Source: Flavobacteriaceae bacterium
Lineage (GTDB): Bacteria; Bacteroidota; Bacteroidia; Flavobacteriales; Flavobacteriaceae
Reading direction: 5' to 3'
NCBI GenBank assembly: GCA_013001285.1
Contig: JABDMU010000059.1
Location: 1 to 33,539, forward strand
Length of the DNA stretch: 33,539 nucleotides
Numbering within the stretch: the stretch's first letter is position 1; each line of letters begins with the position of its first letter. Shown in pieces: positions 16,943 through 24,805 of the stretch. The position numbers and the translations under genes were made by a program. The notes under the pieces are model-generated. The model was given only the letters and a program-made list of their open reading frames with translations, ran no database searches and was not told the origin of the DNA.

Positions 16943-17497
16943 ATGGATGAACTGATCGACATTGTTACAAGGGACGGCTTACCCACTGGAAAATCTATTC
17001 AAAAATCGATCATTCATTCAAAAGGACATTATCATAATACTGCACATCTTTGGCTCTATACCAAATCTGGTGAGATCTTATTACAACAACGGTCCTCTAA
17101 GAAATTGATTTGTCCCTTGCTTTGGGATGTCTCTGTCGCAGGACATGTTGATGCGGGTGAATCCATAAGTGATGCAGCCTTAAGAGAAACAAAGGAAGAA
17201 ATTGGTCTATCCTTAGCTAAGAACGACCTTTTAAAAATTGGGGTGTTCGAGTGCTTTCAGCACTATGAAAATGGGTTTATCGATAACGAATTTCACCACA
17301 CCTTCATAGCCGAGTTAAAAGTTGATCTCACCGATCTAAAACCTGAAAAAAATGAAGTTGAAGATTTAAAGCTGGTCACACTTCCTGAATTCATAAAATT
17401 ATTAGATAATTCTGATAAAAATTCCCATTTTGTCACAACCAACAGAGACTATTACCTATTTGTTTTGAACAGTATAAAGAATGCCATAAAAAATTAG
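16943..17497 (+). CDS. Nudix hydrolase (IDI/YfcD-like)
   Basis: A 184-residue hydrolase with a complete Nudix box at residues 67-89: G67-x5-E73-x7-R81-E82-x2-E85-E86-x-G88-L, which binds the metal and the diphosphate. The flanking sequence (NTAHLWLYTKSGEILLQQRS, LLWDVSVAGHVDAGES) is that of the YfcD/isopentenyl-diphosphate isomerase-like subgroup. The active-site cysteine motif of true isomerases is not apparent, so hydrolysis of a nucleotide-like or other diphosphate is likelier than isomerase activity. Substrate unknown. It lies inside the eight-gene run. Confidence 0.87.
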   Translation: MDELIDIVTRDGLPTGKSIQKSIIHSKGHYHNTAHLWLYTKSGEILLQQRSSKKLICPLLWDVSVAGHVDAGESISDAALRETKEEIGLSLAKNDLLKIGVFECFQHYENGFIDNEFHHTFIAELKVDLTDLKPEKNEVEDLKLVTLPEFIKLLDNSDKNSHFVTTNRDYYLFVLNSIKNAIKN

Positions 17498-17509
17498 TAC
17501 TTTTCAATC

Positions 17510-18187
17510 ATGGCTTTACTTCTTTATGCATTTGCACCTGTTATTGTCATCATCTTTTACATTTATGTCAAAGACAAGTATGAGAAAGAACCAAAACGTA
17601 TCATGCTCTTGTGCTTTTTGCTGGGTGGCATCGTAAGTATCATCATTACGACCATCTTGTATATGTTCTTTGATCTTTTCCTCGCATTGAACAATAAATA
17701 TAGTGTCATTGAACAATTTGTGAGGGCATTTTTTATAGTTGCTTTTACCGAAGAATTCAGTAAATATGTCATCGTTAGATATTATGCGCAACCACGACGA
17801 GATTTTAATGAAAAGTTTGACGGCATCGTTTACGCTGTCATGGTTTCTATGGGATTCGCAGCTGTTGAAAACATTTTTTATGTTGCCGAAGGTGGCGCTC
17901 AAACTGCTTTATTACGAGCATTCACAGCTGTTCCAGCACATGCCACATTTGGGATATTAATGGGCTATTTTATGGGCATGGCAAAATTTTCAAAGAATCG
18001 TGCAAAATTAAATCTACTCGGATTATTATTAGCTATAATATTCCATGGCGCCTATGATTTTTTCTTATTCATTAATTTTATTCCGGGTATTTCTATAGGT
18101 GCATTTGCTTCACTTATCATAGGGATCGTACTCTCGAGAAAGGCCATCAAACGACATCAAGTCAATTCAAAATTTAATATTAAGTAA
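17510..18187 (+). CDS. PrsW-type intramembrane protease
   Basis: A 225-residue inner-membrane protein with about seven TM segments. The PrsW/CPBP-like glutamic protease motifs are in place: E81-E82-x-x-K85 (TEEFSKYVIVR), E120-N121 (AAVENIFYV), H144 (VPAHATFGILMG) and H179 (IFHGAYDF). Family members cut membrane proteins, for example anti-sigma factor RsiW in Bacillus. Whether it acts on the ECF/DUF6768 pair at 4.1-5.0 kb is pure speculation. It is 3 bases ahead of the carboxylase genes and thus probably cotranscribed with them, though no metabolic link is known. Confidence 0.88.
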   Translation: MALLLYAFAPVIVIIFYIYVKDKYEKEPKRIMLLCFLLGGIVSIIITTILYMFFDLFLALNNKYSVIEQFVRAFFIVAFTEEFSKYVIVRYYAQPRRDFNEKFDGIVYAVMVSMGFAAVENIFYVAEGGAQTALLRAFTAVPAHATFGILMGYFMGMAKFSKNRAKLNLLGLLLAIIFHGAYDFFLFINFIPGISIGAFASLIIGIVLSRKAIKRHQVNSKFNIK

Positions 18188-18190
18188 CTT

Positions 18191-18676
18191 ATGAATTCAA
18201 AGTATAAATTAAAGGTTAATCAGACATTCGATTTTGAATTTACAGATGAAGAGATTTCAAACTTCGATCTGATCAAAAGATCCCCTAAAGCGTTTCATGT
18301 GTTATCCAATAAGGTCTCTATTGAAGCTGAATTAATCTCATCCGATTTCAATTCAAAGAATTATGTCATCAAGATCGGATCTAATTCCTATAGCGTGAAG
18401 ATCGAAAACGAGATCGATCAATTGATAGATCGCATGGGATTCTCAGCAAATGCTTCAAAACAAATCGATAAAATAAAGGCTCCTATGCCAGGGTTGATAT
18501 TAGATATCAATGTCATCGAAGGTCAAGAAGTAAAAGAAGATGACCCCTTATTGATCCTAGAGGCAATGAAGATGGAAAACGTTATTAATGCGCCTAGAAG
18601 TGGAAAAATAAAAAGCATTTCTGCTACAAAGGGCGAAGCCGTAGAGAAAAACACTTTATTAATAGAGTTCGAATAA
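18191..18676 (+). CDS. Biotin carboxyl carrier subunit of acyl-CoA carboxylase
   Basis: A 161-residue carrier protein. The C-terminal ~70 residues are a biotinyl domain (KAPMPGLILDINVIEGQEV ... LLILEAMKMEN) with the biotinylated lysine K127 in the EAMKMEN motif; the MPG start and the GKI...KGE...LIEFE ending complete the barrel. The first ~90 residues form a separate region (beta-rich, FDFEFTDEEISNFDL) that probably docks the carrier on its partners, as in other three-subunit propionyl-CoA carboxylases. Next to genes for biotin carboxylase (gap 2) and carboxyltransferase, so it is the middle carrier of one complex. Confidence 0.92.
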   Translation: MNSKYKLKVNQTFDFEFTDEEISNFDLIKRSPKAFHVLSNKVSIEAELISSDFNSKNYVIKIGSNSYSVKIENEIDQLIDRMGFSANASKQIDKIKAPMPGLILDINVIEGQEVKEDDPLLILEAMKMENVINAPRSGKIKSISATKGEAVEKNTLLIEFE

Positions 18677-18678
18677 TT

Positions 18679-20118
18679 ATGAAAAAGATCTTAGTCGCCA
18701 ATAGAGGTGAAATTGCAATTCGTGTCATGAAAACTGCTCACAAAATGGGCATCAAAACTGTTGCTGTGTATTCGGAAGCCGATAGAGATGCACCGCATGT
18801 GCGATTTGCCAATGAAGCAGTTTATATTGGAAAGTCACCTTCTAATGAATCCTATTTATTAGGCTCAAAAATTATTCAAGTAGCCAAGGATATGGATGTG
18901 GATGCCATTCATCCAGGCTATGGTTTTTTAAGTGAGAATGCCAATTTCGCTGAAGAAGCCGAAAAAAACAACATCACTTTTATAGGGCCCAGATCGAAGG
19001 CCATAAAAATTATGGGAAGCAAATTAGCCGCAAAAGAAGCGGTTAAAAAATACAACATTCCAATGGTGCCAGGGATTGATGAAGCCATAACCGATGTTGA
19101 AAAAGCCAAAGGCATTGCTAAAGACATCGGATTTCCTATTCTTATTAAAGCCTCTGCAGGAGGCGGTGGCAAAGGCATGCGCATTGTTGAGAAAGAATCT
19201 GAACTAGAATCACAAATGAATCGTGCCATTAGTGAAGCTACATCAGCATTTGGTGACGGTTCTGTTTTTATTGAAAAATATGTGACGTCTCCCAGACATA
19301 TAGAAATTCAGATCATGGCTGATGCACATGATAATATTCTGTATTTCTTTGAAAGAGAATGTAGCATCCAACGCCGACATCAAAAAGTTGTTGAAGAAGC
19401 GCCGTCTGCTGTCCTTTCGCCTGAGTTGAGAAAACAAATGGGTGAAGCTGCAGTAAATGTAGCGCGGTCCTGCGATTATTTAGGCGCAGGAACGGTAGAA
19501 TTCTTACTTGACGCCGACCATAATTTCTATTTTCTTGAAATGAATACACGACTTCAAGTAGAGCATCCGGTTACTGAGCTCATAACAGGTGTTGATCTAG
19601 TTGAATTACAGATTAGAGTAGCGAGAAATGAAATACTTTCTCTAAAACAAGATGATTTAAAGATCAAAGGACATGCCCTTGAATTAAGGGTTTATGCTGA
19701 AGATCCATTAAACGATTTTTTGCCCAGTGTAGGTTATTTAGAAACCTACGAGCTGCCAAAAGGCGAAGGCATTCGCGTAGATAACGGCTTTGAAGCACAT
19801 ATGGATATTCCTATTTATTATGACCCTATGCTCGCCAAATTGATCGTTTACGCCGAAACTCGAGTGGAAGCTATTCAACTTATGATAAAGGCAATTGATA
19901 TGTATATTGTAGAAGGTGTCGAAACAACTCTGCCATTTGGACGCTTTGTATGTCAACACGAAGCTTTTAAATCTGGAAATTTTGATACACACTTCGTAAA
20001 AAATTATTATTCGGCGGAAGCGATTAAAAAACAACAAGAATCAGAAGCAAAAGTTGCAGGTATGATCGCATTACAGCAATATTTAGAAGATCAAAACTTA
20101 ATAAGATTACCAAATTAG
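18679..20118 (+). CDS. accC: Biotin carboxylase subunit of acyl-CoA carboxylase
   Basis: A 479-residue ATP-grasp enzyme that carboxylates the biotin on the carrier, using ATP and bicarbonate. Sections: preATP-grasp domain (MKKILVANRGEIAIRVMKTA, about 1-115, with IHPGYGFLSENANFAE), ATP-grasp with the glycine loop KASAGGGGKGMRIV (about 157-170), EKYVTSPRHIEIQIMAD, RECSIQRRHQKVVEEAP, the metal/active-site segment FLEMNTRLQVEHPVTE, and the C-terminal biotin-carboxylase domain to ~450 (HALELRVYAEDP). The ~30 extra residues at the end (KKQQESEAKVAGMIA) resemble those of propionyl-CoA carboxylase alpha subunits. Complete and intact. Confidence 0.95.
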   Translation: MKKILVANRGEIAIRVMKTAHKMGIKTVAVYSEADRDAPHVRFANEAVYIGKSPSNESYLLGSKIIQVAKDMDVDAIHPGYGFLSENANFAEEAEKNNITFIGPRSKAIKIMGSKLAAKEAVKKYNIPMVPGIDEAITDVEKAKGIAKDIGFPILIKASAGGGGKGMRIVEKESELESQMNRAISEATSAFGDGSVFIEKYVTSPRHIEIQIMADAHDNILYFFERECSIQRRHQKVVEEAPSAVLSPELRKQMGEAAVNVARSCDYLGAGTVEFLLDADHNFYFLEMNTRLQVEHPVTELITGVDLVELQIRVARNEILSLKQDDLKIKGHALELRVYAEDPLNDFLPSVGYLETYELPKGEGIRVDNGFEAHMDIPIYYDPMLAKLIVYAETRVEAIQLMIKAIDMYIVEGVETTLPFGRFVCQHEAFKSGNFDTHFVKNYYSAEAIKKQQESEAKVAGMIALQQYLEDQNLIRLPN

Positions 20119-20124
20119 ATCACT

Positions 20125-21666
20125 ATGGATCCAAAAATAAAAGAACTCAACGAAAAACTGGCTAAGGCTTTCCTTGGTGGTGGTCAAAAACGCATTGAGA
20201 AGCAACATGCTAAAAAGAAACTTACAGCTAGAGAACGTATCCAATATCTGTTGGATGAAGGGTCTTTTGAAGAAATTGGTGCTTTGGTGACCCATCGTAC
20301 TAAGGAATTTGGAATGGAAGATCAGAAGTTCTATGGTGATGGCGTCGTCACTGGTTATGGCACTATTGACGGACGATTAATTTATTTGTTCGCACAGGAT
20401 TTTACGGTCTTTGGTGGCTCATTATCCGAAACACATGCTGAGAAAATTTGTAAGATCATGGATCTGGCCGTAAAAGTGGGTGCACCATTAATAGGTTTAA
20501 ATGATTCTGGAGGTGCGCGTATTCAAGAAGGTGTTAGATCTTTAGGTGGTTATGCCGATATTTTTTATAGAAATGTTCAATCGTCTGGAGTGATTCCACA
20601 ACTATCAGCCATAATGGGACCTTGTGCTGGTGGTGCTGTGTATTCACCGGCAATGACCGACTTTACGCTTATGGTACAAGACACAAGTTATATGTTTGTA
20701 ACCGGGCCAAATGTCGTCAAAACAGTCACCAATGAAGAAGTCACCAGCGAAGAATTGGGTGGAGCCAGTACGCATTCTACAAAATCGGGTGTGGCGCATG
20801 TCACGTCGGCAAATGATGTTGCTTGTCTTGACGATTTGAAACGACTATTAAGTTATCTGCCCCAAAATAATACAGAAACACCGAAACATATTCCTGTTGA
20901 ACTGAATGAAGAGTATCGTGACGAACTCTCGCGTATTGTGCCTGAAAATCCGAATAAGCCTTATGACATGCACGCTGTCATTCAAGGGATAATTGATACC
21001 GATTCATTCTTTGAGATCCATAAAGATTACGCTGAAAATATCATAGTTGGTTTTGCACGATTAGGTGGCCGAAGTATTGGGATCATCGCCAATCAACCCA
21101 TGTTTCTTGCTGGTGTTTTAGATGTTAAGAGCTCAAAAAAAGCTGCACGTTTTGTCCGCTTTTGTGATTGTTTCAATATTCCAATGTTGGTTCTTGAAGA
21201 TGTTCCTGGATTTTTACCCGGAACCGATCAGGAGTGGAATGGCATCATAGTTAACGGCGCGAAATTATTATACGCTTTTAGTGAAGCAACAGTTCCGAGA
21301 GTTACGGTGATTACCCGAAAAGCCTATGGTGGGGCTTATGATGTGATGAATTCTAAACATATTGGCGCCGATATGAATTTTGCCTGGCCCTCTGCCGAAA
21401 TTGCGGTGATGGGTGCCAAAGGTGCTGCCGAAATTATTTTTAAAAATGAGATCAAATCAGCGAAAGATCCGGAAGCCAAATGGAAAGAAAAAGAGGCAGA
21501 ATATGCCAATCTTTTTGCCAATCCGTATAGCGCTGCCCATCGCGGATTTATTGATGAAGTAATTTTACCGAAGGATACCCGACGAAAACTTCTGAAAGCC
21601 TTCAGCATGTTAGAAGGCAAAGAAACTGTGAAGCCTTGCCGTAAGCATGGTAATATTCCTTTATGA
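20125..21666 (+). CDS. pccB: Acyl-CoA (probably propionyl-CoA) carboxylase beta subunit
   Basis: A 513-residue carboxyltransferase that transfers CO2 from biotin to an acyl-CoA. N-half crotonase-like domain with [43 protein letters not shown] and [16 protein letters not shown]-half with [37 protein letters not shown] and the ending PRKH-like CRKHGNIPL. These two oxyanion-hole glycine motifs are characteristic. The [12 protein letters not shown] segment, with Asp at the specificity position, points to propionyl-CoA rather than acetyl-CoA or longer acyl-CoA, but this needs activity data. Together with the carrier and biotin carboxylase genes it makes one three-subunit enzyme, producing methylmalonyl-CoA for odd-chain and branched amino-acid breakdown. 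Confidence 0.93.
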   Translation: MDPKIKELNEKLAKAFLGGGQKRIEKQHAKKKLTARERIQYLLDEGSFEEIGALVTHRTKEFGMEDQKFYGDGVVTGYGTIDGRLIYLFAQDFTVFGGSLSETHAEKICKIMDLAVKVGAPLIGLNDSGGARIQEGVRSLGGYADIFYRNVQSSGVIPQLSAIMGPCAGGAVYSPAMTDFTLMVQDTSYMFVTGPNVVKTVTNEEVTSEELGGASTHSTKSGVAHVTSANDVACLDDLKRLLSYLPQNNTETPKHIPVELNEEYRDELSRIVPENPNKPYDMHAVIQGIIDTDSFFEIHKDYAENIIVGFARLGGRSIGIIANQPMFLAGVLDVKSSKKAARFVRFCDCFNIPMLVLEDVPGFLPGTDQEWNGIIVNGAKLLYAFSEATVPRVTVITRKAYGGAYDVMNSKHIGADMNFAWPSAEIAVMGAKGAAEIIFKNEIKSAKDPEAKWKEKEAEYANLFANPYSAAHRGFIDEVILPKDTRRKLLKAFSMLEGKETVKPCRKHGNIPL

Positions 21667-21669
21667 TTG

Positions 21670-22170
21670 ATGAAATCCAAACCTAATATTAGATTTGCCG
21701 AAATTGAGGACCTCCCTCAAGTTATGTCTATTTTCAATCAAGCTATACGTGCAAAAGTTTGTGGTGTTCTGAAGGAAGTCACTCTTGAGGACCGCTTAGA
21801 TTGGTTCAATTCTTTTGATCAAAATAGCTACCCAATATATGTATCAGAACTTAATGACAAGATCCTTGGTTATTGTTATTTATCGCCTTACCGTTCCGGC
21901 CGACAAGCCATGGCCAGTATTGCCGAAATAAGTTATTACATCGATTATAAAGCGCATAGAAATGGGATTGCTTCTGAATTGGTTCAATATGCTATTGACG
22001 ATTGTAATCGCCTTGGGAAGCAAAGCCTACTCGCCGTGCTATTAGACATCAATATTCCCAGCATTCAACTTCTTGAGAAATTTAATTTTTCCCTTTGGGG
22101 ACACTACCCTAGTATTATTGATCTGGATGGCCAACAGTGTAGCCAATTGATCTACGGCTTAAAACTTTGA
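21670..22170 (+). CDS. GNAT family N-acetyltransferase (phosphinothricin acetyltransferase-like)
   Basis: A 166-residue acetyltransferase. Signs: PNIRFAEIEDLPQVMSIFNQAI at the N-terminus; KILGYCYLSPYRSGRQAMASIAEISYYI; the acetyl-CoA loop RNGIASELVQYAI; and LLAVLLDINIPSIQLLEKFNFSLWGHYP. This wording is that of the Pat/Bar-like or methionine sulfoximine acetyltransferase subgroup; the substrate here is not known and resistance to herbicide should not be assumed. The stop of the carboxylase gene is followed by TTG-ATG; ATG 21670 is taken as the start. Last gene of the eight-gene run; no clear terminator follows. Confidence 0.86.
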   Translation: MKSKPNIRFAEIEDLPQVMSIFNQAIRAKVCGVLKEVTLEDRLDWFNSFDQNSYPIYVSELNDKILGYCYLSPYRSGRQAMASIAEISYYIDYKAHRNGIASELVQYAIDDCNRLGKQSLLAVLLDINIPSIQLLEKFNFSLWGHYPSIIDLDGQQCSQLIYGLKL

Positions 22171-22245
22171 ACCGGTCGTTAACAACTGGTTGACAACTAC
22201 TCTATTTATTAATTCGCATTATTTGGGCATGACATGTTCTTGCTT

Positions 22246-22253
22246 TATTTTTG
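22246..22253 (+). promoter_or_regulatory. -7 promoter box for the DUF1015 gene
   Basis: TATTTTTG, exact TAnnTTTG, with TTTG at 22222-22225 twenty bases upstream as a -33 element. Start codon 20 bases downstream. This is the most complete Bacteroidota promoter in the window. Confidence 0.6.
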
Positions 22254-22273
22254 TAGCCTTAAAATAATGATTT

Positions 22274-23524
22274 ATGTCTGTTTTTGTTCCCTTTAAAGCC
22301 TTTCGTCCAAGTCCAAATTTTGTAGAAGAAGTAGCTTGTAAACCTTATGATGTTTTGAATGCTGCCGAAGCTAAAAGCGAAGCTGAAGGCAAACCGAATT
22401 CCTTCTACCATGTCATCAAGCCAGAGATCGATTTTTCAAATGATCACGATCCTTATGCACCAGAGATCTATAAAAAAGGGAAAGCTAATTTTGATGCATT
22501 GGTCAACAAAAAGGTATTGATACAAGATGAGACCGCTTCTTTTTATGTATATGAATTAACTATGGATGGTCATGTACAAACCGGATTGGTAGGCTGCTGT
22601 TCTATTGATGATTACTTTAATAACGTGATCAAAAAACATGAATTGACGCGACCAGACAAAGAAGAAGATAGAAAAAATCACGTACGCGCGAGCAAGCTGA
22701 ATTATGAGCCAGTATTCCTGAGTTATCCGAATGTATCCGACATTGATGCACTTGTTGATTCAATGAAAAATGAGGATTCTGTTTATGATTTTGTAGCTGA
22801 TGATGGCATCCGTCATCGCTTGTGGCCTGTTACCGATGCACAGAAATTGAATGAGCTAGAATCGCTTTTTGAATCGAAAGTCGATAGCATCTATATTGCT
22901 GATGGACATCACAGAACCGCAGCAGGATCCTTAGTTGCTAAAGAATTAAGAGATGCGAGGAACGGAAGCTCTGGCGATGGCCATCGTGATAACTATGTGA
23001 TGGCAGTGGTCTTTCCGGACAACCAACTGAAAATTCTGGATTACAATCGTGTGATCAAAGATCTGAACGGTTTAACCGAAGATGAGCTTCTTAAAGCTGT
23101 TGGTGACAAATTCGACATAGAAAAGAAAGCTGAAGCTTATCGACCTGAAGGTCCACATACCTTTGGCATGTACCTCAATAAGCAATGGTATAAACTAACT
23201 TCAAAAGCAGGTACATACAACGACAATGATCCTATTGGGCAACTAGATGTTACTATTTTATCCGAAAATATTTTAGAACCGCTATTCAATATTGTTGACC
23301 TGAGAAAAGACAAGCGCATCGACTTTGTTGGTGGTATGCGTGGCTTAGGAGAATTGGAACGCCGCGTTGATCATGGTAACATGGAAGTGGCCTTTTCGGT
23401 ACATCCTGTGAGCATGGACCAATTGATCACCATTTCAGACAATGATCTCATCATGCCACCAAAAGTAACCTGGTTCGAACCGAAGCTAAGAAGTGGTTTG
23501 TTCGTTCATGATTTGAATGCCTAG
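22274..23524 (+). CDS. DUF1015 family protein
   Basis: A 416-residue soluble protein spanning the full family. Diagnostic stretches: VPFKAFRPSPNFVEEVACKPYDVLNAAEA at the N-terminus, SFYHVIKPEIDF, HELTRPDKEEDRKNH (about residues 120-135), IYIADGHHRTAAG (about 212-224), LKILDYNRVIKDLNGL and IDFVGGMRGLGELERRVDHG. DUF1015 proteins are widespread and their activity is not settled; the IADGHHR motif resembles the ParB/SbnI-like DGHHR that binds nucleotide, so phosphotransfer on a small molecule such as serine is a possibility, not shown here. It has its own promoter and no tight neighbour. Confidence 0.88.
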   Translation: MSVFVPFKAFRPSPNFVEEVACKPYDVLNAAEAKSEAEGKPNSFYHVIKPEIDFSNDHDPYAPEIYKKGKANFDALVNKKVLIQDETASFYVYELTMDGHVQTGLVGCCSIDDYFNNVIKKHELTRPDKEEDRKNHVRASKLNYEPVFLSYPNVSDIDALVDSMKNEDSVYDFVADDGIRHRLWPVTDAQKLNELESLFESKVDSIYIADGHHRTAAGSLVAKELRDARNGSSGDGHRDNYVMAVVFPDNQLKILDYNRVIKDLNGLTEDELLKAVGDKFDIEKKAEAYRPEGPHTFGMYLNKQWYKLTSKAGTYNDNDPIGQLDVTILSENILEPLFNIVDLRKDKRIDFVGGMRGLGELERRVDHGNMEVAFSVHPVSMDQLITISDNDLIMPPKVTWFEPKLRSGLFVHDLNA

Positions 23525-23617
23525 AATTTTCCTAAAAACACCTTGTTTTTCTATATCGTATAAGATTCTTCAATTATTTTGACATGATTCGGCATATTAT
23601 AATGACTTCAAGCATAA

Positions 23618-23705
23618 AATTTTAACACTTTCCGGTCTTAAGATCATCATTATATGGCGTAAATGCTTATATTTTTATAAAGATGATCAGCATTAATTTT
23701 AACAC
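23618..23705. repeat. Pair of 11-base direct repeats upstream of the serine hydrolase gene
   Basis: AATTTTAACAC occurs at 23618-23628 and again at 23695-23705, 77 bases apart; both are followed by CTTT or TTT-like bases. Between them lies a 7-base inverted pair GATCATC (23642-23648) and GATGATC (23682-23688). The second repeat abuts the -33 region of the following promoter, so it could be an operator; AT-rich coincidence is also possible. Confidence 0.35.
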
Positions 23706-23726
23706 CTTTTGCATTTAAAAAAAAGA

Positions 23727-23734
23727 TAATTTTG
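23727..23734 (+). promoter_or_regulatory. -7 promoter box for the first serine hydrolase gene
   Basis: TAATTTTG fits TAnnTTTG; TTTG at 23708-23711 is a -33 candidate but the 15-base spacing is short. The ATG lies 24 bases after the box. Confidence 0.45.
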
Positions 23735-23758
23735 CTATACTATTTAAACTTATAATTA

Positions 23759-24670
23759 ATGAAAACAAAGTTTTTCGCATTTATCATTTTTTTTGCTTTC
23801 ACTTTTATGGTGAATGGCCAAACTAATTTACCCCTTTTTCCAACGGATGGCGAGGTGCAATCGTTGCGATCATTGATTGATTCTACCATGCAAGCTGATA
23901 TTGAAAAGGAACTTTTAAAGAATCCTAAGTGGAAGACCCTTATCAATCAGAAAAAGATGGCTGTTGGTATTGTAGATCTTCGAAATCCTGAATGCCCGAA
24001 ATTCGCACGAATCAATGGAAACCACATGATGTATGCCGCTAGTTTGCCTAAGATCGCAATCTTATTGGCCGCTATGGATGCGATTGACAAAGGTGAACTG
24101 GAAGAAACCAAGGAAGTCCAAAAAGACATGCGATTAATGATTAGTAAATCTAACAATGCTGCTTCTACAAGAATGATCGATCGTGTTGGTTATGACAAGA
24201 TCGAAGAGGTCATGACGGATCCAAAATATGAATTCTATGATGAAGATTTTGGTGGTGGTCTATGGGTTGGTAAACGTTATGGCGGTGGTGGTGACACCAA
24301 TAGAGAACCTATAAAAAATTTAAGTCACGCGGCTAGTGTAACGCAGGTTTGTCGTTATTATTATTTAATGGCCTTTGGAGCATTAGTGAACCGAGAACGT
24401 TCGATGCAAATGCTGGATATAATGGAAAATCCTGATCTGCATCATAAATTCATCAGCGTTCTAAATAAAATTGCACCTCATGCCAACGTTTATAGAAAAT
24501 CGGGATCCTGGAGAACCTATCACTCAGATTCTGTGCTAGTTTGGGGAAAAGATCCGAACAGACGATACATACTTGTTGCACTAGTAGATGATCCATCAGG
24601 TGAGCAGATCATTAGAGATCTTGTGAGACCCATTGAAAAAGTCTTAAAAGTCACTAAAAAATCTAAATAA
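23759..24670 (+). CDS. Exported class A beta-lactamase-fold serine hydrolase
   Basis: A 303-residue protein with a signal peptide (residues 1-20, cleavage before Q21). The penicillin-recognising enzyme motifs are all present in order: SxxK as S95-L-P-K98 (AASLPKIAIL), SDN-like S131-N132-N133 (ISKSNNAASTR), and KTG-like K247-S248-G249 (YRKSGSWRTYH). This is the class A beta-lactamase/DD-peptidase-related fold in the periplasm. The classical class A omega-loop motif ExxLN is not clear (REPIKN at 182-187 is a weak candidate), so antibiotic hydrolysis is not supported; peptidoglycan or peptide substrates are open. A gene of the same fold lies 3 kb downstream on the other strand. Confidence 0.87.
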   Translation: MKTKFFAFIIFFAFTFMVNGQTNLPLFPTDGEVQSLRSLIDSTMQADIEKELLKNPKWKTLINQKKMAVGIVDLRNPECPKFARINGNHMMYAASLPKIAILLAAMDAIDKGELEETKEVQKDMRLMISKSNNAASTRMIDRVGYDKIEEVMTDPKYEFYDEDFGGGLWVGKRYGGGGDTNREPIKNLSHAASVTQVCRYYYLMAFGALVNRERSMQMLDIMENPDLHHKFISVLNKIAPHANVYRKSGSWRTYHSDSVLVWGKDPNRRYILVALVDDPSGEQIIRDLVRPIEKVLKVTKKSK

Positions 24671-24752
24671 AATTATAAAGTTTTATGATCTGGGAAGCTT
24701 GTATTAATTTCGTCAGTTCATGTTTAAAAATGAAACAAATATCATACTATTG

Positions 24753-24790
24753 AAAATCGGAATTCAAGCTTCCGATTTTTGCATTTTTTT
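24753..24790 (+). terminator. Rho-independent terminator after the first serine hydrolase gene
   Basis: 10-bp stem (24753-24762 with 24770-24779), 7-base loop, then T runs at 24775-24780 and 24784-24790. It contains the TTG at 24779 that opens the next reading frame, which argues that the next gene starts later, at ATG 24806. Confidence 0.8.
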
Positions 24791-24805
24791 AATTATACTT
24801 TAATC

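Noticed and set aside
17516-17902. 128-codon minus-strand open frame inside the PrsW gene
   Set aside because: Antisense to conserved membrane motifs and low in complexity; no support as a gene.
21670-22170. Phosphinothricin (herbicide) resistance gene
   Set aside because: The similarity is at the level of a broad GNAT subgroup; substrate cannot be assigned from sequence.
22171-22200. Imperfect inverted repeat AACCGGT/ACTGGTT after the GNAT gene
   Set aside because: Needs a G-T pair and is followed by no T tract, so a terminator is not supported.
23534-23550. AAAAACA/TGTTTTT hairpin after the DUF1015 gene
   Set aside because: Only one G-C pair in a 7-bp stem with a 3-base loop; too weak to call a terminator in an AT-rich genome.
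23759-24670. Reading the first serine hydrolase as an antibiotic resistance beta-lactamase
   Set aside because: SxxK, SNN and KSG show the fold only; the class A ExxLN deacylation motif is not clear, and many cell-wall or unknown hydrolases share the other motifs.
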